This document shows, in pieces, positions 1 through 6,839 of a stretch of 64,000 bases of DNA. Position 1 is the stretch's first letter. Each line of letters begins with the position of its first letter. A model generated the notes under the pieces. That model saw only the letters and a list, made by a program, of their open reading frames with translations, did no database searches and had not been told where the DNA came from. Location of the stretch: positions 4,216,001 through 4,280,000 of the forward strand of contig NZ_FMHY01000002.1 of the NCBI RefSeq assembly GCF_900090225.1. The letters are read 5' to 3'. Origin of the DNA: Micromonospora eburnea. Lineage in GTDB: Bacteria > Actinomycetota > Actinomycetes > Mycobacteriales > Micromonosporaceae. The translations under genes were made by a program, and so were the position numbers.

Positions 1-743
1 GCCGCCTGGACCGCGACGAATCCGGCCAGGGCGACGACGGCACCGGCCAGGACCAGCCAGGTCTGCCCGGAGGCCCAGCCGACCTCGGGGGCGCGGACGA
101 TGCCGTAGACGGCGGCGCCGAGCCCGACTGTGACGGTGAGCGCGCCGAGGACGTCCAACGAGCCACGGCGCGCGCCGCCGGCGGGCATCAGCGCCGGGGT
201 GGCCGCGAGCGCGAGCACCGCGATCGGGATGTTGATGTAGAAGACCCAGGGCCAGCTGAGGTACTCGGTGATGACGCCGCCGAGGAATACCCCGGCGGTG
301 CCACCGGCCGGCGCGGCCGCGCCGTAGAGGGCCAGCGCCTTGGTGAGTTCCCGAGGCTGGGCGCCGAAGAGCATCATCAACAGCGTCAACGCCGATGGGG
401 CGATCAAGGCAGCCCCGGCGCCCTGCACGGCGCGGGCAGCCAGCTCGACGGCGACGCTGTCGGCGAGGCCGGCCGCCGCCGAGCCGACGAGAAGGACGGC
501 CCAGCCGGTGGCGAACATCCGCCGGGCGCCGAACAGGTCGGACAGCCGGCCGCCGAGCAGCAGCAGGCCGCCGAACGCGACGACGTAGGCGTTGAAGACC
601 CAGGACAGGTTCTGCGGCGAGAAGCCGAGGTCGGTCCGGATGCGAGGTAACGCGACACCGATGATCGAGGTGTCCATGATGACCATGAACTGGGCGAGGG
701 CGATCAGCCCGAGAGCCCACCACCGCTTGGAACCGGAAGACAT
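1..743 (-). CDS. MFS drug-efflux transporter, DHA2 (14-TMS) family, C-terminus off the window
   Basis: Reads leftward from ATG at 743 and runs off the left edge, so only about 247 N-terminal residues are visible. The first helix is followed by a DxS/IxxVALP stretch near residue 24. The motif-A loop GGRLSDLFGARR is near residue 60, and a motif-C segment (TAGVFLGGVITEY followed by WPWVFYINIP) is near residue 150. These are typical of the EmrB/QacA DHA2 group, proton-driven exporters in the cytoplasmic membrane. The start lies just below two CstR-type palindromes (762-777 and 795-810), so this exporter probably belongs to the neighbouring sulfur-stress regulon. Substrate cannot be told from sequence. 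Confidence 0.88.
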   Translation of the reverse strand, partial: MSSGSKRWWALGLIALAQFMVIMDTSIIGVALPRIRTDLGFSPQNLSWVFNAYVVAFGGLLLLGGRLSDLFGARRMFATGWAVLLVGSAAAGLADSVAVELAARAVQGAGAALIAPSALTLLMMLFGAQPRELTKALALYGAAAPAGGTAGVFLGGVITEYLSWPWVFYINIPIAVLALAATPALMPAGGARRGSLDVLGALTVTVGLGAAVYGIVRAPEVGWASGQTWLVLAGAVVALAGFVAVQA

Positions 744-761
744 CGTAACCACTCCTTCAGC

Positions 762-777
762 TACCCATAGGGGGTAT
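762..777. promoter_or_regulatory. CstR/CsoR-type operator
   Basis: TACCCATAGGGGGTAT is an imperfect form of the ATACCCC-N-GGGGTAT palindrome repeated through this island. It lies 19 bp upstream of the leftward MFS start at 743, where a repressor could block that promoter. Confidence 0.6.
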
Positions 778-794
778 GGGTTGTGTCGAATGTG

Positions 795-810
795 TACCCC
801 CCATGGGTAT
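795..810. promoter_or_regulatory. CstR/CsoR-type operator
   Basis: TACCCCCCATGGGTAT is a second copy of the same palindrome in the divergent region between the MFS gene and the glutaredoxin-like gene. With 762-777 it makes a tandem pair 17 bp apart, which suggests co-operative binding. Confidence 0.6.
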
Positions 811-876
811 CCACTGTCAAGTGATCGCTCCCACCTGCCGCGTTCGGCGCGGCCACGTCGGGGGGCCTTGAGCCGA

Positions 877-893
877 ATACCCTTGCGGGGTAT
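877..893. promoter_or_regulatory. CstR/CsoR-type operator
   Basis: ATACCCTTGCGGGGTAT sits 39 bp upstream of the rightward glutaredoxin-like gene at 933. It matches the classic CsoR/CstR site length and arms, and places that gene in the same regulon as the sulfide oxidation genes. Confidence 0.7.
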
Positions 894-932
894 ATTCACC
901 CAACCGTCCTCGACTCACCTCAGGAAGCCGAC

Positions 933-1232
933 ATGACTGGCGACGCCGCCCCGCACCCAAACCCGGCCGAATCCGAGTTGGTGGTGTACGGCACCGGATG
1001 GTGCCCCGACGTCCACCGCAGCCGCGCACTGCTGGACGGCGCCGGGATCCCGTACCACTACGTGAACCTCGAGGAGGATTCCGCCGCGACGACGTTGGTC
1101 CGGCGGCTACAGAAAGGTGAGCGTCGGATTCCCACCCTGCTGTGGCCCGACGGCAGCTTCCTGGTGGAGCCCACGGATGATGAGCTGCGGACGCACCTGG
1201 CCAGGGGCGACATGGAGCCGCACGGCGACTGA
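933..1232 (+). CDS. Glutaredoxin/mycoredoxin-like protein with a single active-site cysteine
   Basis: This 99-residue protein has a thioredoxin fold of the mycoredoxin/glutaredoxin type: VVYGTGWCPDV at residues 17-27 and a cis-proline loop (RRIPTLLWPDG) near residue 65. The active site is CPDV rather than the CxxC of Mrx1 or NrdH, so Cys24 is the only catalytic thiol and a monothiol mechanism is expected (inference). An AGGAAG ribosome-binding site precedes the ATG. Control by the CstR-type operator at 877-893 suggests it reduces or transfers persulfides on proteins or mycothiol during sulfide stress. It stands alone, divergent from the MFS gene. Confidence 0.85.
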   Translation: MTGDAAPHPNPAESELVVYGTGWCPDVHRSRALLDGAGIPYHYVNLEEDSAATTLVRRLQKGERRIPTLLWPDGSFLVEPTDDELRTHLARGDMEPHGD

Positions 1233-1384
1233 TCCGGGCTCGCCCGCTCAGTCAGCTCCCGGGCGTGGGGTTTCGTGTCCAGGGGGCCAGGCCTGGCCGG
1301 CCATGCGGAGGAACGCGTCCGCGCCGATCGTGATGGTGACGTCCGGGTTCTGGGCGGACACCGACGGTGATCGGCTGGGCAGGG

Positions 1385-2686
1385 CTAACGGCCCTCAAGG
1401 CGCTGGTGGGTCTCGTACATTCTGACGGCGACGATCAGCCCGGACGCGGCGGTGAGGGCGGCGACGGTCCAGACCGCCGCGCGTACCCCGAGGGCGTCGG
1501 CGACGACGCCGGCGAGCAGGGCGCCTACGGCGAACCCACCGTCACGCCAGAGCCGGTAGATGCCGACGGAGCGGGCCCGCCAGGCCGGATGGGCGACGTC
1601 TCCGATGGCGGCCAGCAGCGTCGGGTAGACCATGGCGGTGCCGGCGCCGAGCAGGGCCGCCGCGACCGCCCACATCCCGAAGGCATCGCCGAGGGCGATC
1701 AGCGCCAGGCCGACGGCCTGGACCCACATGCCGGCGGCGATCAACCACTTACGTCCCCACCGGTCGGACAGTGCACCGGTGAACAGTTGCGCGACGCCCC
1801 AGACTGCCGGGTAGAGCGCCGCCAGGACGCCGATGCGCCCGACGGAGAGCCCGGCGGCGGCGAAGAGCACGGGGAACAGTCCCCACGCGAGGCCGTCGTT
1901 GAGGTTGTTCACCAGTCCGGCCTGGCTCGCCGACGACAACGCGGGCTCGCGGAAGCTGGTCTGGGCGAACACCTGCCGGTTGCTCAGCTCGTGATGCAGG
2001 TGGTCGTGGCGGCCGTCGGCACGGGCGACGTGGTTGGCGGCTTCGAGGTGGGCGTGACCACGGGTCTCCCGCACCACGAACCGTGACAGGCCGAGCCCGA
2101 GCGCCGCGAACGCGACGCCGAGCAGGAACGGCGCCGGGCGCAGCCCGTACGCCTCGGCAAGGTATCCGGTGGCCAGGGCGGTCGCGGCGACCGCTCCGTA
2201 GCCGGCGGCCTCGTTGAGCCCCATCGCGAACCCACGCCGGGCCGGACCGACCAGGTCGATCTTCATGATCACCGTGGTGGACCAGGTCAGCCCCTGGCTG
2301 ATGCCAAGCAGCACGTTGGCGGCGATGATCCATCCCCAGTTCGGCGCCCAGATCAGCAGCAGTGGTACCGGGACGGCGATCAACCAACCGGCGACCAGCA
2401 CGGGTTTGCGGCCGTAGCGGTCGGACCAGGTGCCGGCGAAGTAGTTGGTGGCGGCCTTGGCCACACCGAAGACCAGGATGTACGTCAGTGCGGCGGTGTA
2501 GGCGCTGAGGTGGAACGTCCGCGTGGCGAGCAACGGCAGGACGGTACGTTCCTGCCCGAGCATCCCACCGACGAGCGCGTTGACCGCGACGAGCAGGATG
2601 AACTGCGCCGCGTTCTGGCGCAGGCCCAGAACGATGGGGCGGGCCGGGGCGGCCGGGGTGTTTCCCACGTTCGGGTTCGTCAACAC
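1385..2686 (-). CDS. MFS transporter with a histidine-rich central loop
   Basis: The 433-residue protein has 12 predicted membrane segments and the MFS motif SDRYGRKP near residue 88, repeated as SDRWGRKW in the second half. The central cytoplasmic loop, about residues 213-235, carries a cluster of His residues (RGHAHLEAANH and DGRHDHLHHE), which could bind metal. The start is GTG at 2686, with GAGGAGAT directly upstream. It is the last gene of the leftward run PDO-rhodanese-TauE-MFS, all on one strand with short gaps, so it is probably co-transcribed from the operator at 5837. The substrate is unknown; export of a sulfur compound is a guess from context. Confidence 0.85.
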   Translation of the reverse strand: MLTNPNVGNTPAAPARPIVLGLRQNAAQFILLVAVNALVGGMLGQERTVLPLLATRTFHLSAYTAALTYILVFGVAKAATNYFAGTWSDRYGRKPVLVAGWLIAVPVPLLLIWAPNWGWIIAANVLLGISQGLTWSTTVIMKIDLVGPARRGFAMGLNEAAGYGAVAATALATGYLAEAYGLRPAPFLLGVAFAALGLGLSRFVVRETRGHAHLEAANHVARADGRHDHLHHELSNRQVFAQTSFREPALSSASQAGLVNNLNDGLAWGLFPVLFAAAGLSVGRIGVLAALYPAVWGVAQLFTGALSDRWGRKWLIAAGMWVQAVGLALIALGDAFGMWAVAAALLGAGTAMVYPTLLAAIGDVAHPAWRARSVGIYRLWRDGGFAVGALLAGVVADALGVRAAVWTVAALTAASGLIVAVRMYETHQRLEGR

Positions 2687-2800
2687 ATCTCCTCGTCAGA
2701 TCGCCGTTCGGACCGGGACAGCCACCGGTGGGCGCCGCCGACCACGGCGGCGGGACGTGACGGCTGAGGCGCTGGTGCCCACCGTCACGTCCCGCTGGTG

Positions 2801-3700
2801 TCAGCGCTGGCCGGTGACCACGAGGTCGCGCTCGGCGTGGCGGCCGGATCGTCGGCCACGACGCCGTCGGAGCATGGCGACCACCACGGCGGCGGTGACC
2901 ACCGAGAGAGCCGCCCAGAGCAGCGGGTTGGACCGCAGTTCCCCGGGGAGCTGCTGGGCGAGGACGAAGACGCCCATCACCACGACGAACCAGCCGAACG
3001 CCTTGCGGAGCAGGTCGGCCGGCAGCCGTCCGGCGAGCCGTCCGCCGAGCAGGCTGCCGACGATGGCGGCTGCGGTGACCGCGGCAGCCAGCCCCCAGTT
3101 GACCTGCACGCTGGAGAGGTAGCCGGCCAGGCCGGCGAAGGACTTCATGGCGATGACGACCAGGGAGGTGCCGACCGCGACCGGCATCGGCAGGCCGCCG
3201 AGCAGGGCGAGGGCGGGCACCACGAGGAAGCCGCCGCCGGCGCCGACCAGGCCGGTGACGAGCCCGACGACGACGCCGTCCAGGATGACCCGGAAGACCG
3301 GCAGCTCGTGCGGCACCGGTTTGCCCTCGGCGCTGCGCCGCCCGCGGATCATCGCGACCGCGGTGGCCAGCATCATGATCGCGAAGCCGGTGAGCAGGAC
3401 CCCCGCCGGGATGAACGCGGAGAGCCGACCACCGGCGTAGGCGCCGGTCATGCCGGCGAGGCCGAAGACCAGCCCGGTACGCCACCGCACCCGGTGGGCG
3501 CGGGCGTGTGGCAGGACACCGACGGCGCTGGTGGCGCCGACGACGAGCAGGGAGGTGGCGATGGCCTCCTTGGCCGGCAGGTCGGCGACGTAGACCAGCA
3601 GCGGTACGGCGAGGATGGAGCCGCCGCCGCCGAGCAGGCCGAGGCTGACGCCGATCAGTACCGCTCCGGCGATGGTGAGGGCGAGAGCGAGGGCGGTCAC
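2801..3700 (-). CDS. TauE/SafE-family sulfite or sulfur-oxyanion exporter
   Basis: This 299-residue membrane protein has 8 predicted helices. The two glycine-rich half repeats of the family are present (LGLLGGGGSILAVPLL near residue 20 and GLVGAGGGFLVVPAL near residue 150), and the C-terminus is very basic. TauE/SafE members export sulfite, sulfoacetate or other small organic acids. The GTG start at 3700 overlaps the rhodanese stop (GTGA, 3697-3700), so translation is coupled. Its place behind the rhodanese and persulfide dioxygenase suggests removal of sulfite or thiosulfate made when persulfides are oxidised, as in the CstR-controlled cst operon of staphylococci. Confidence 0.9.
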   Translation of the reverse strand: MTALALALTIAGAVLIGVSLGLLGGGGSILAVPLLVYVADLPAKEAIATSLLVVGATSAVGVLPHARAHRVRWRTGLVFGLAGMTGAYAGGRLSAFIPAGVLLTGFAIMMLATAVAMIRGRRSAEGKPVPHELPVFRVILDGVVVGLVTGLVGAGGGFLVVPALALLGGLPMPVAVGTSLVVIAMKSFAGLAGYLSSVQVNWGLAAAVTAAAIVGSLLGGRLAGRLPADLLRKAFGWFVVVMGVFVLAQQLPGELRSNPLLWAALSVVTAAVVVAMLRRRRGRRSGRHAERDLVVTGQR

Positions 3701-4281
3701 GACTGTTTTCCGGCGCGCAGTTGGCCGACGATGCTGTCCAGGTCACAGCTGGCGCCCCGGTTGTAGGGCAGCTTGCTGAGCAGCATGCCCATGGCGCAGG
3801 TGTTGGAGATCGCGGCGAAGGTCAGCCCGGCGCCGATGAATCCGGCGACCCACTTGAGGCCCGGCACGAACACCGAACCCACCACGCTGGCCAGGACGAT
3901 GGAGCCGGCGACGAGGCGGACCTGTCGTTCCAGGTCCCAGCGCTGCTTGCCCTGCCTGATGGGTGCGTTGGCCGCCTGCCAGGCGAGCATGCCGCCGTCG
4001 AGGACCTTGAGGTTGGGCAGGCCGACGGCGGCGAGGGCCTGTTCGGCCTGGGTGGCACGGGCGCCGGAGCGGCAGATCAGCACGACGTCCTCGTCGAGGT
4101 GGTTGCGCAGCTCGTCGCGGTGCTCCTTGAGCAGGTCCAGCGGGACGTTGTAGGCGCCGGGAATGTGGAAGGTCTCGAACTCGCCCGGGGTGCGCACGTC
4201 GAGCAGCCGAGGCGGCCGGCCGGCGGCGATCAGCTCGCGCAGGGTCGCCGCGTCGAGGGTCGAGGGGGTGGGCGTGGTCAT
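3697..4281 (-). CDS. Rhodanese with C-terminal DUF2892 membrane domain
   Basis: Of 194 residues, the N-terminal 110 form a single-domain rhodanese with active-site loop CRSGARA and the preceding LLDVRTPGEFETFHIPGA segment. The C-terminal 70 residues hold two hydrophobic helices and end in the DUF2892 signature (CAMGMLLSKLPYNR). The layout matches YgaP-type inner-membrane sulfurtransferases. AGAGGAG precedes the ATG at 4281. It shares a stop/start overlap with the TauE gene. Likely role: move sulfane sulfur near the membrane during sulfide or persulfide clearance. Confidence 0.92.
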   Translation of the reverse strand: MTTPTPSTLDAATLRELIAAGRPPRLLDVRTPGEFETFHIPGAYNVPLDLLKEHRDELRNHLDEDVVLICRSGARATQAEQALAAVGLPNLKVLDGGMLAWQAANAPIRQGKQRWDLERQVRLVAGSIVLASVVGSVFVPGLKWVAGFIGAGLTFAAISNTCAMGMLLSKLPYNRGASCDLDSIVGQLRAGKQS

Positions 4282-4412
4282 GGGTCTCCTCTGGTAAAGG
4301 TGCGTCGGTGGGAGGGCGGGCCGTGCTGTCCGGCCCGCCCGGTCGGCCGCGCCGCCCGGGTCCGGGTGGCGCCTACCGGGTCCCCGGCGTCGTTTGCCGG
4401 GCAGCGCGGCGG

Positions 4413-5813
4413 TCAGGCGGTGGGGGCCATCCGCACTCCGGCCTGCTCGGCCTGGCCGAACATGTCGTCGATCAGGACGACCTCGCGGCCGGCGTTGGCG
4501 AGCAGGGACGCGGCGGCGGTGGCGCGGTAGCCGGAGCCGCAGTGCACCCACACCGTCCCGGCGGGGATGTCGGCCAGCCGCTTCGGCAGTTCGGGAAGCG
4601 GGACGTGCAGGGCCCCGTCGATGTGGCCGGCTCTCCACTCGTTGGTCAGCCGCACGTCGAGAACGACCTGCGGAGCTGGCAGCCCGGCCGGGGTGTCGCC
4701 GGCCTGCGCGGCGGCGAGGGCCGGGAAGTCGGCCACGGTCAGCCGGCGCAGATCGGCTGGGTCGCTCGCCCACTGCTCGGGCTGCCCGGTGGCCTGGGCG
4801 GCGGGTCGGTCGATACCGATCCGTACCAGTTCCCGCTGGGCGTCGGCGACCTGCTCGGGTGTCTGCGCCAGGAGGGTGATCGGGACGCCCCACTCGATCA
4901 GCCAGCCGAGCCACGTCGACATCGGCCCGTCCAGCCCCAGGCTGACCGTGCCGGCCAGGTGGGAGGTGGCGTACGCCTTGCGGTGACGCAGGTCGACCAC
5001 CCACTCCCCCGCGGCGATCCGGGCGCGCAGTTCGTCCGCGTCGGCTCGGGCGACCGGGGTGAGGTCCACCGGGGCCGGACCGGCGGCGTTGGCCACGCCC
5101 ATGTGCGCGTAGTACGCCGGGTAGGCGTCGAGGCCGGCGAGGGTCTCGGTGACGAACCGGTCGGCGGCCAGCCGGAACACCGGGTTGGCCTGCTTCTCCC
5201 GGCCGATGGTCGACTCCGGCGCGTCGGCCTGACTCGCCGAGCAGAAGCTACCGAAGCCGTGGGTGGGCCACACCTGCGCGCCGTCGGGCAGCAGGTCGGC
5301 CAGCCTCCGTGCGGAGGCGTGCTGGTGGTGGGCCAGGTCGTGGGCGTGCTGCTGGCCGAGCAGGTCGGTGCGGCCGGTGGTGCCGAACAGCAGCGAGCCG
5401 CCGGTGAACACCCCGGCCGGGGACCAGCTGTTGTCGCCGGCCTCGTCGAGGACGTACGACAGGTGGTGGAAGGTGTGCCCCGGCGTGGCCACCACCCGGA
5501 TGCGAATTCTGTCCGATACGTCGACCACGTCACCGTCGGCGACCGGCATCCGGTCGAACCCGACCTCGTCGGCTGCGGCGACCAGGTACCGGGCACCGGT
5601 CATCCGGGCCAGTTCGAGGCCACCGGAGACGTAGTCGTTGTGGATGTGCGTCTCGACGACATGGGTGATCCGCACACCCCGCTCGCCGGCGAGGTAGACG
5701 ATCCGATCGATGTCCCGCTGCGGGTCCACCACCACCGCCACCCGGCCATCCGTGGCCAGGTAGCTGCGGTCGCCCAGGGACGAGGTCGAGATGACCGACA
5801 CCTGCACTGCCAT
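4413..5813 (-). CDS. Persulfide dioxygenase-pseudorhodanese-rhodanese fusion (CstB-like)
   Basis: The 466-residue protein has three parts. Residues 1-230 are a metallo-beta-lactamase fold of the ETHE1/PDO type, with the HIHND motif (H56, H58, D60) and PGHT (H113). Residues 255-350 are a rhodanese-like domain without an active-site cysteine. Residues 370-460 are an active rhodanese with loop CGSGYRA. This order is that of CstB, which oxidises low-molecular-weight persulfides with O2 and converts the sulfite formed to thiosulfate. The position where PDOs usually have Asp (TGD) reads TGGSLLFG, so the third iron ligand may differ. The start at 5813 is chosen for the AAAGGAGAAGG site just upstream; a CstR operator lies 24 bp further upstream. 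Confidence 0.9.
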   Translation of the reverse strand: MAVQVSVISTSSLGDRSYLATDGRVAVVVDPQRDIDRIVYLAGERGVRITHVVETHIHNDYVSGGLELARMTGARYLVAAADEVGFDRMPVADGDVVDVSDRIRIRVVATPGHTFHHLSYVLDEAGDNSWSPAGVFTGGSLLFGTTGRTDLLGQQHAHDLAHHQHASARRLADLLPDGAQVWPTHGFGSFCSASQADAPESTIGREKQANPVFRLAADRFVTETLAGLDAYPAYYAHMGVANAAGPAPVDLTPVARADADELRARIAAGEWVVDLRHRKAYATSHLAGTVSLGLDGPMSTWLGWLIEWGVPITLLAQTPEQVADAQRELVRIGIDRPAAQATGQPEQWASDPADLRRLTVADFPALAAAQAGDTPAGLPAPQVVLDVRLTNEWRAGHIDGALHVPLPELPKRLADIPAGTVWVHCGSGYRATAAASLLANAGREVVLIDDMFGQAEQAGVRMAPTA

Positions 5814-5836
5814 TCGCCTTCTCCTTTCCTGCACCA

Positions 5837-5854
5837 CATACCCCCGGGGGTATG
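5837..5854. promoter_or_regulatory. CstR-type operator, perfect palindrome
   Basis: CATACCCCCGGGGGTATG is perfectly self-complementary. It lies between the repressor gene and the persulfide dioxygenase start at 5813, and probably controls the whole PDO-rhodanese-TauE-MFS operon. Confidence 0.8.
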
Positions 5855-5900
5855 CAAAGGTCAGTCGCTTCTCTTGGCCGAACTCAGCGCGCGCCGGGCG

Positions 5901-5927
5901 GCCCAGGCCGTGATTCACGGCCTGGGC
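5901..5927 (-). terminator. Hairpin after the CstR-like gene
   Basis: A 12-bp perfect stem (GCCCAGGCCGTG, pairing with 5916-5927) has a 3-nt loop. It lies 21 bp past the stop of the leftward repressor gene. No U-tract is visible, as is usual in high-GC actinobacteria. Confidence 0.55.
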
Positions 5928-5947
5928 GCAACGTCAGACGCCGCGGG

Positions 5948-6217
5948 TCACGACAGGGCCAGGAACAGCTTCTCCAGCTCCTCTTCGGTCATCTCCGGCT
6001 GCTCGCCGCGGTCACGCGCGGCCGAGCAGTACCGCAGCCCCGATGCGATGATCTTGTAGCCGGCCCGGTCGATCGCCTTGGACACGGCGGCGAGCTGGGT
6101 CAGCGCCTCCTGGCAGTCCCGACCCTCCTCCATCATCTCGATCACGGCGTTGAGCTGCCCACGCGCCCGCTTGAGCCGAGTCAACGCGTCGCTCGTCATC
6201 TCCGGTCGCAGCTTCAT
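5948..6217 (-). CDS. cstR: CsoR-family repressor, CstR-like persulfide sensor
   Basis: This 89-residue all-helical protein belongs to the CsoR/RcnR/CstR family (DUF156). The two family cysteines are present at Cys35 (EEGRDCQEAL) and Cys64 (GLRYCSA), 29 residues apart as in CstR and CsoR. The copper-binding His of CsoR, which would fall at residue 60, is Gly. Losing that ligand while keeping the cysteine pair is the CstR pattern, in which persulfides link the thiols and release DNA. The ATG at 6217 follows GGGAGGTGG and lies next to an operator (6241-6256), indicating autoregulation. It is surrounded by sulfide-oxidation genes. The symbol is by analogy. Confidence 0.88.
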   Translation of the reverse strand: MKLRPEMTSDALTRLKRARGQLNAVIEMMEEGRDCQEALTQLAAVSKAIDRAGYKIIASGLRYCSAARDRGEQPEMTEEELEKLFLALS

Positions 6218-6240
6218 GTCGCCACCTCCCGCCACCAAAC

Positions 6241-6256
6241 ATACCCAAGGGGGTAT
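6241..6256. promoter_or_regulatory. CstR-type operator of the repressor gene
   Basis: ATACCCAAGGGGGTAT begins 24 bp upstream of the leftward repressor start at 6217, so the repressor probably represses itself. Confidence 0.75.
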
Positions 6257-6347
6257 CACCCCCAGACGCTGGACCGCCGGCGGTCTCGACGCCGCGCCAG
6301 AGCCACGAACGGCCTCTTACGCGGATCGCCGCCAGCGATCATAGCAA

Positions 6348-6365
6348 CATACCCCCCGGGGTATG
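6348..6365. promoter_or_regulatory. CstR-type operator, distal site of the SQR operon
   Basis: CATACCCCCCGGGGTATG is a perfect or near-perfect palindrome in the divergent region between the repressor and the rhodanese-SQR operon. Confidence 0.75.
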
Positions 6366-6431
6366 AATTCCCGCCACGCCGACCGCCACACCTCTGGCGG
6401 CGGGGTGAACCGACGCGCTATGGTCGAGGCT

Positions 6432-6447
6432 ATACCCCGGGGGGTAT
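6432..6447. promoter_or_regulatory. CstR-type operator, proximal site of the SQR operon
   Basis: ATACCCCGGGGGGTAT lies 21 bp upstream of the rhodanese start at 6468 and is the second site for this promoter. Confidence 0.78.
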
Positions 6448-6467
6448 CCAGTCAAAGGAGTGAGAGC

Positions 6468-6782
6468 ATGCGACAGGTCGACCTCGCGGCCTTCGCCGCC
6501 GCCCACGCCGACGGCGCGACGGTGATCGACGTACGGGAACCCGCCGAGTACGTCGGCGGCCACGTCCCCGGCGCCCGGTGCGTCCCGCTGGGCCACCTGC
6601 CCGCCAGCATCCGGGACCTGCCCCGACCCGGCACGGTGTACGTCATCTGCGCCAGCGGCAACCGCAGCCAGGTGGGCGCGGAACTGCTCGAACGCGCCGG
6701 GATCGATGCCCGATCGGTCGCTGGCGGCACGGCGGCGTGGGCCCGTGCGGGCCACCCTCTGAGCGAGGGCAGCCGGGCCTGA
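6468..6782 (+). CDS. Single-domain rhodanese sulfurtransferase
   Basis: The 104-residue rhodanese is of GlpE/PspE size. It has the VIDVREPAEYVGGHVPGA segment near residue 24 and active-site loop CASGNRS with Cys near residue 63. The ATG at 6468 is preceded by AAAGGAGTG; an upstream in-frame ATG at 6363 lies inside an operator and is rejected. It leads the rightward operon with the quinone oxidoreductase 57 bp downstream. A rhodanese beside SQR is expected to move the sulfane sulfur made by SQR to a thiol or to sulfite. Confidence 0.92.
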   Translation: MRQVDLAAFAAAHADGATVIDVREPAEYVGGHVPGARCVPLGHLPASIRDLPRPGTVYVICASGNRSQVGAELLERAGIDARSVAGGTAAWARAGHPLSEGSRA

Positions 6783-6839
6783 ACCATTCCTCGTCGCTCG
6801 GCAGCACGCCGGCGGCGTCCCTTCTCCATGGGAGGTCTC

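Noticed and set aside
1749..3746. A 665-codon open frame on the minus strand
   Set aside because: Its translation is an arginine/proline-rich shadow of the MFS and TauE genes in another frame, with no domain.
2798..3766. Long plus-strand frame opposite TauE
   Set aside because: Acidic Gly/Asp/Glu-rich antisense of a membrane protein gene; no start signal and no family.
4308..6059. 583-codon plus-strand frame opposite the PDO gene
   Set aside because: A Val/Gly/Asp-rich antisense shadow of a well-supported enzyme gene.
5948..6217. Copper-sensing CsoR as the call for the repressor
   Set aside because: The copper His position is Gly60 and the surroundings are sulfide genes, not copper genes; a CstR-like role fits better.
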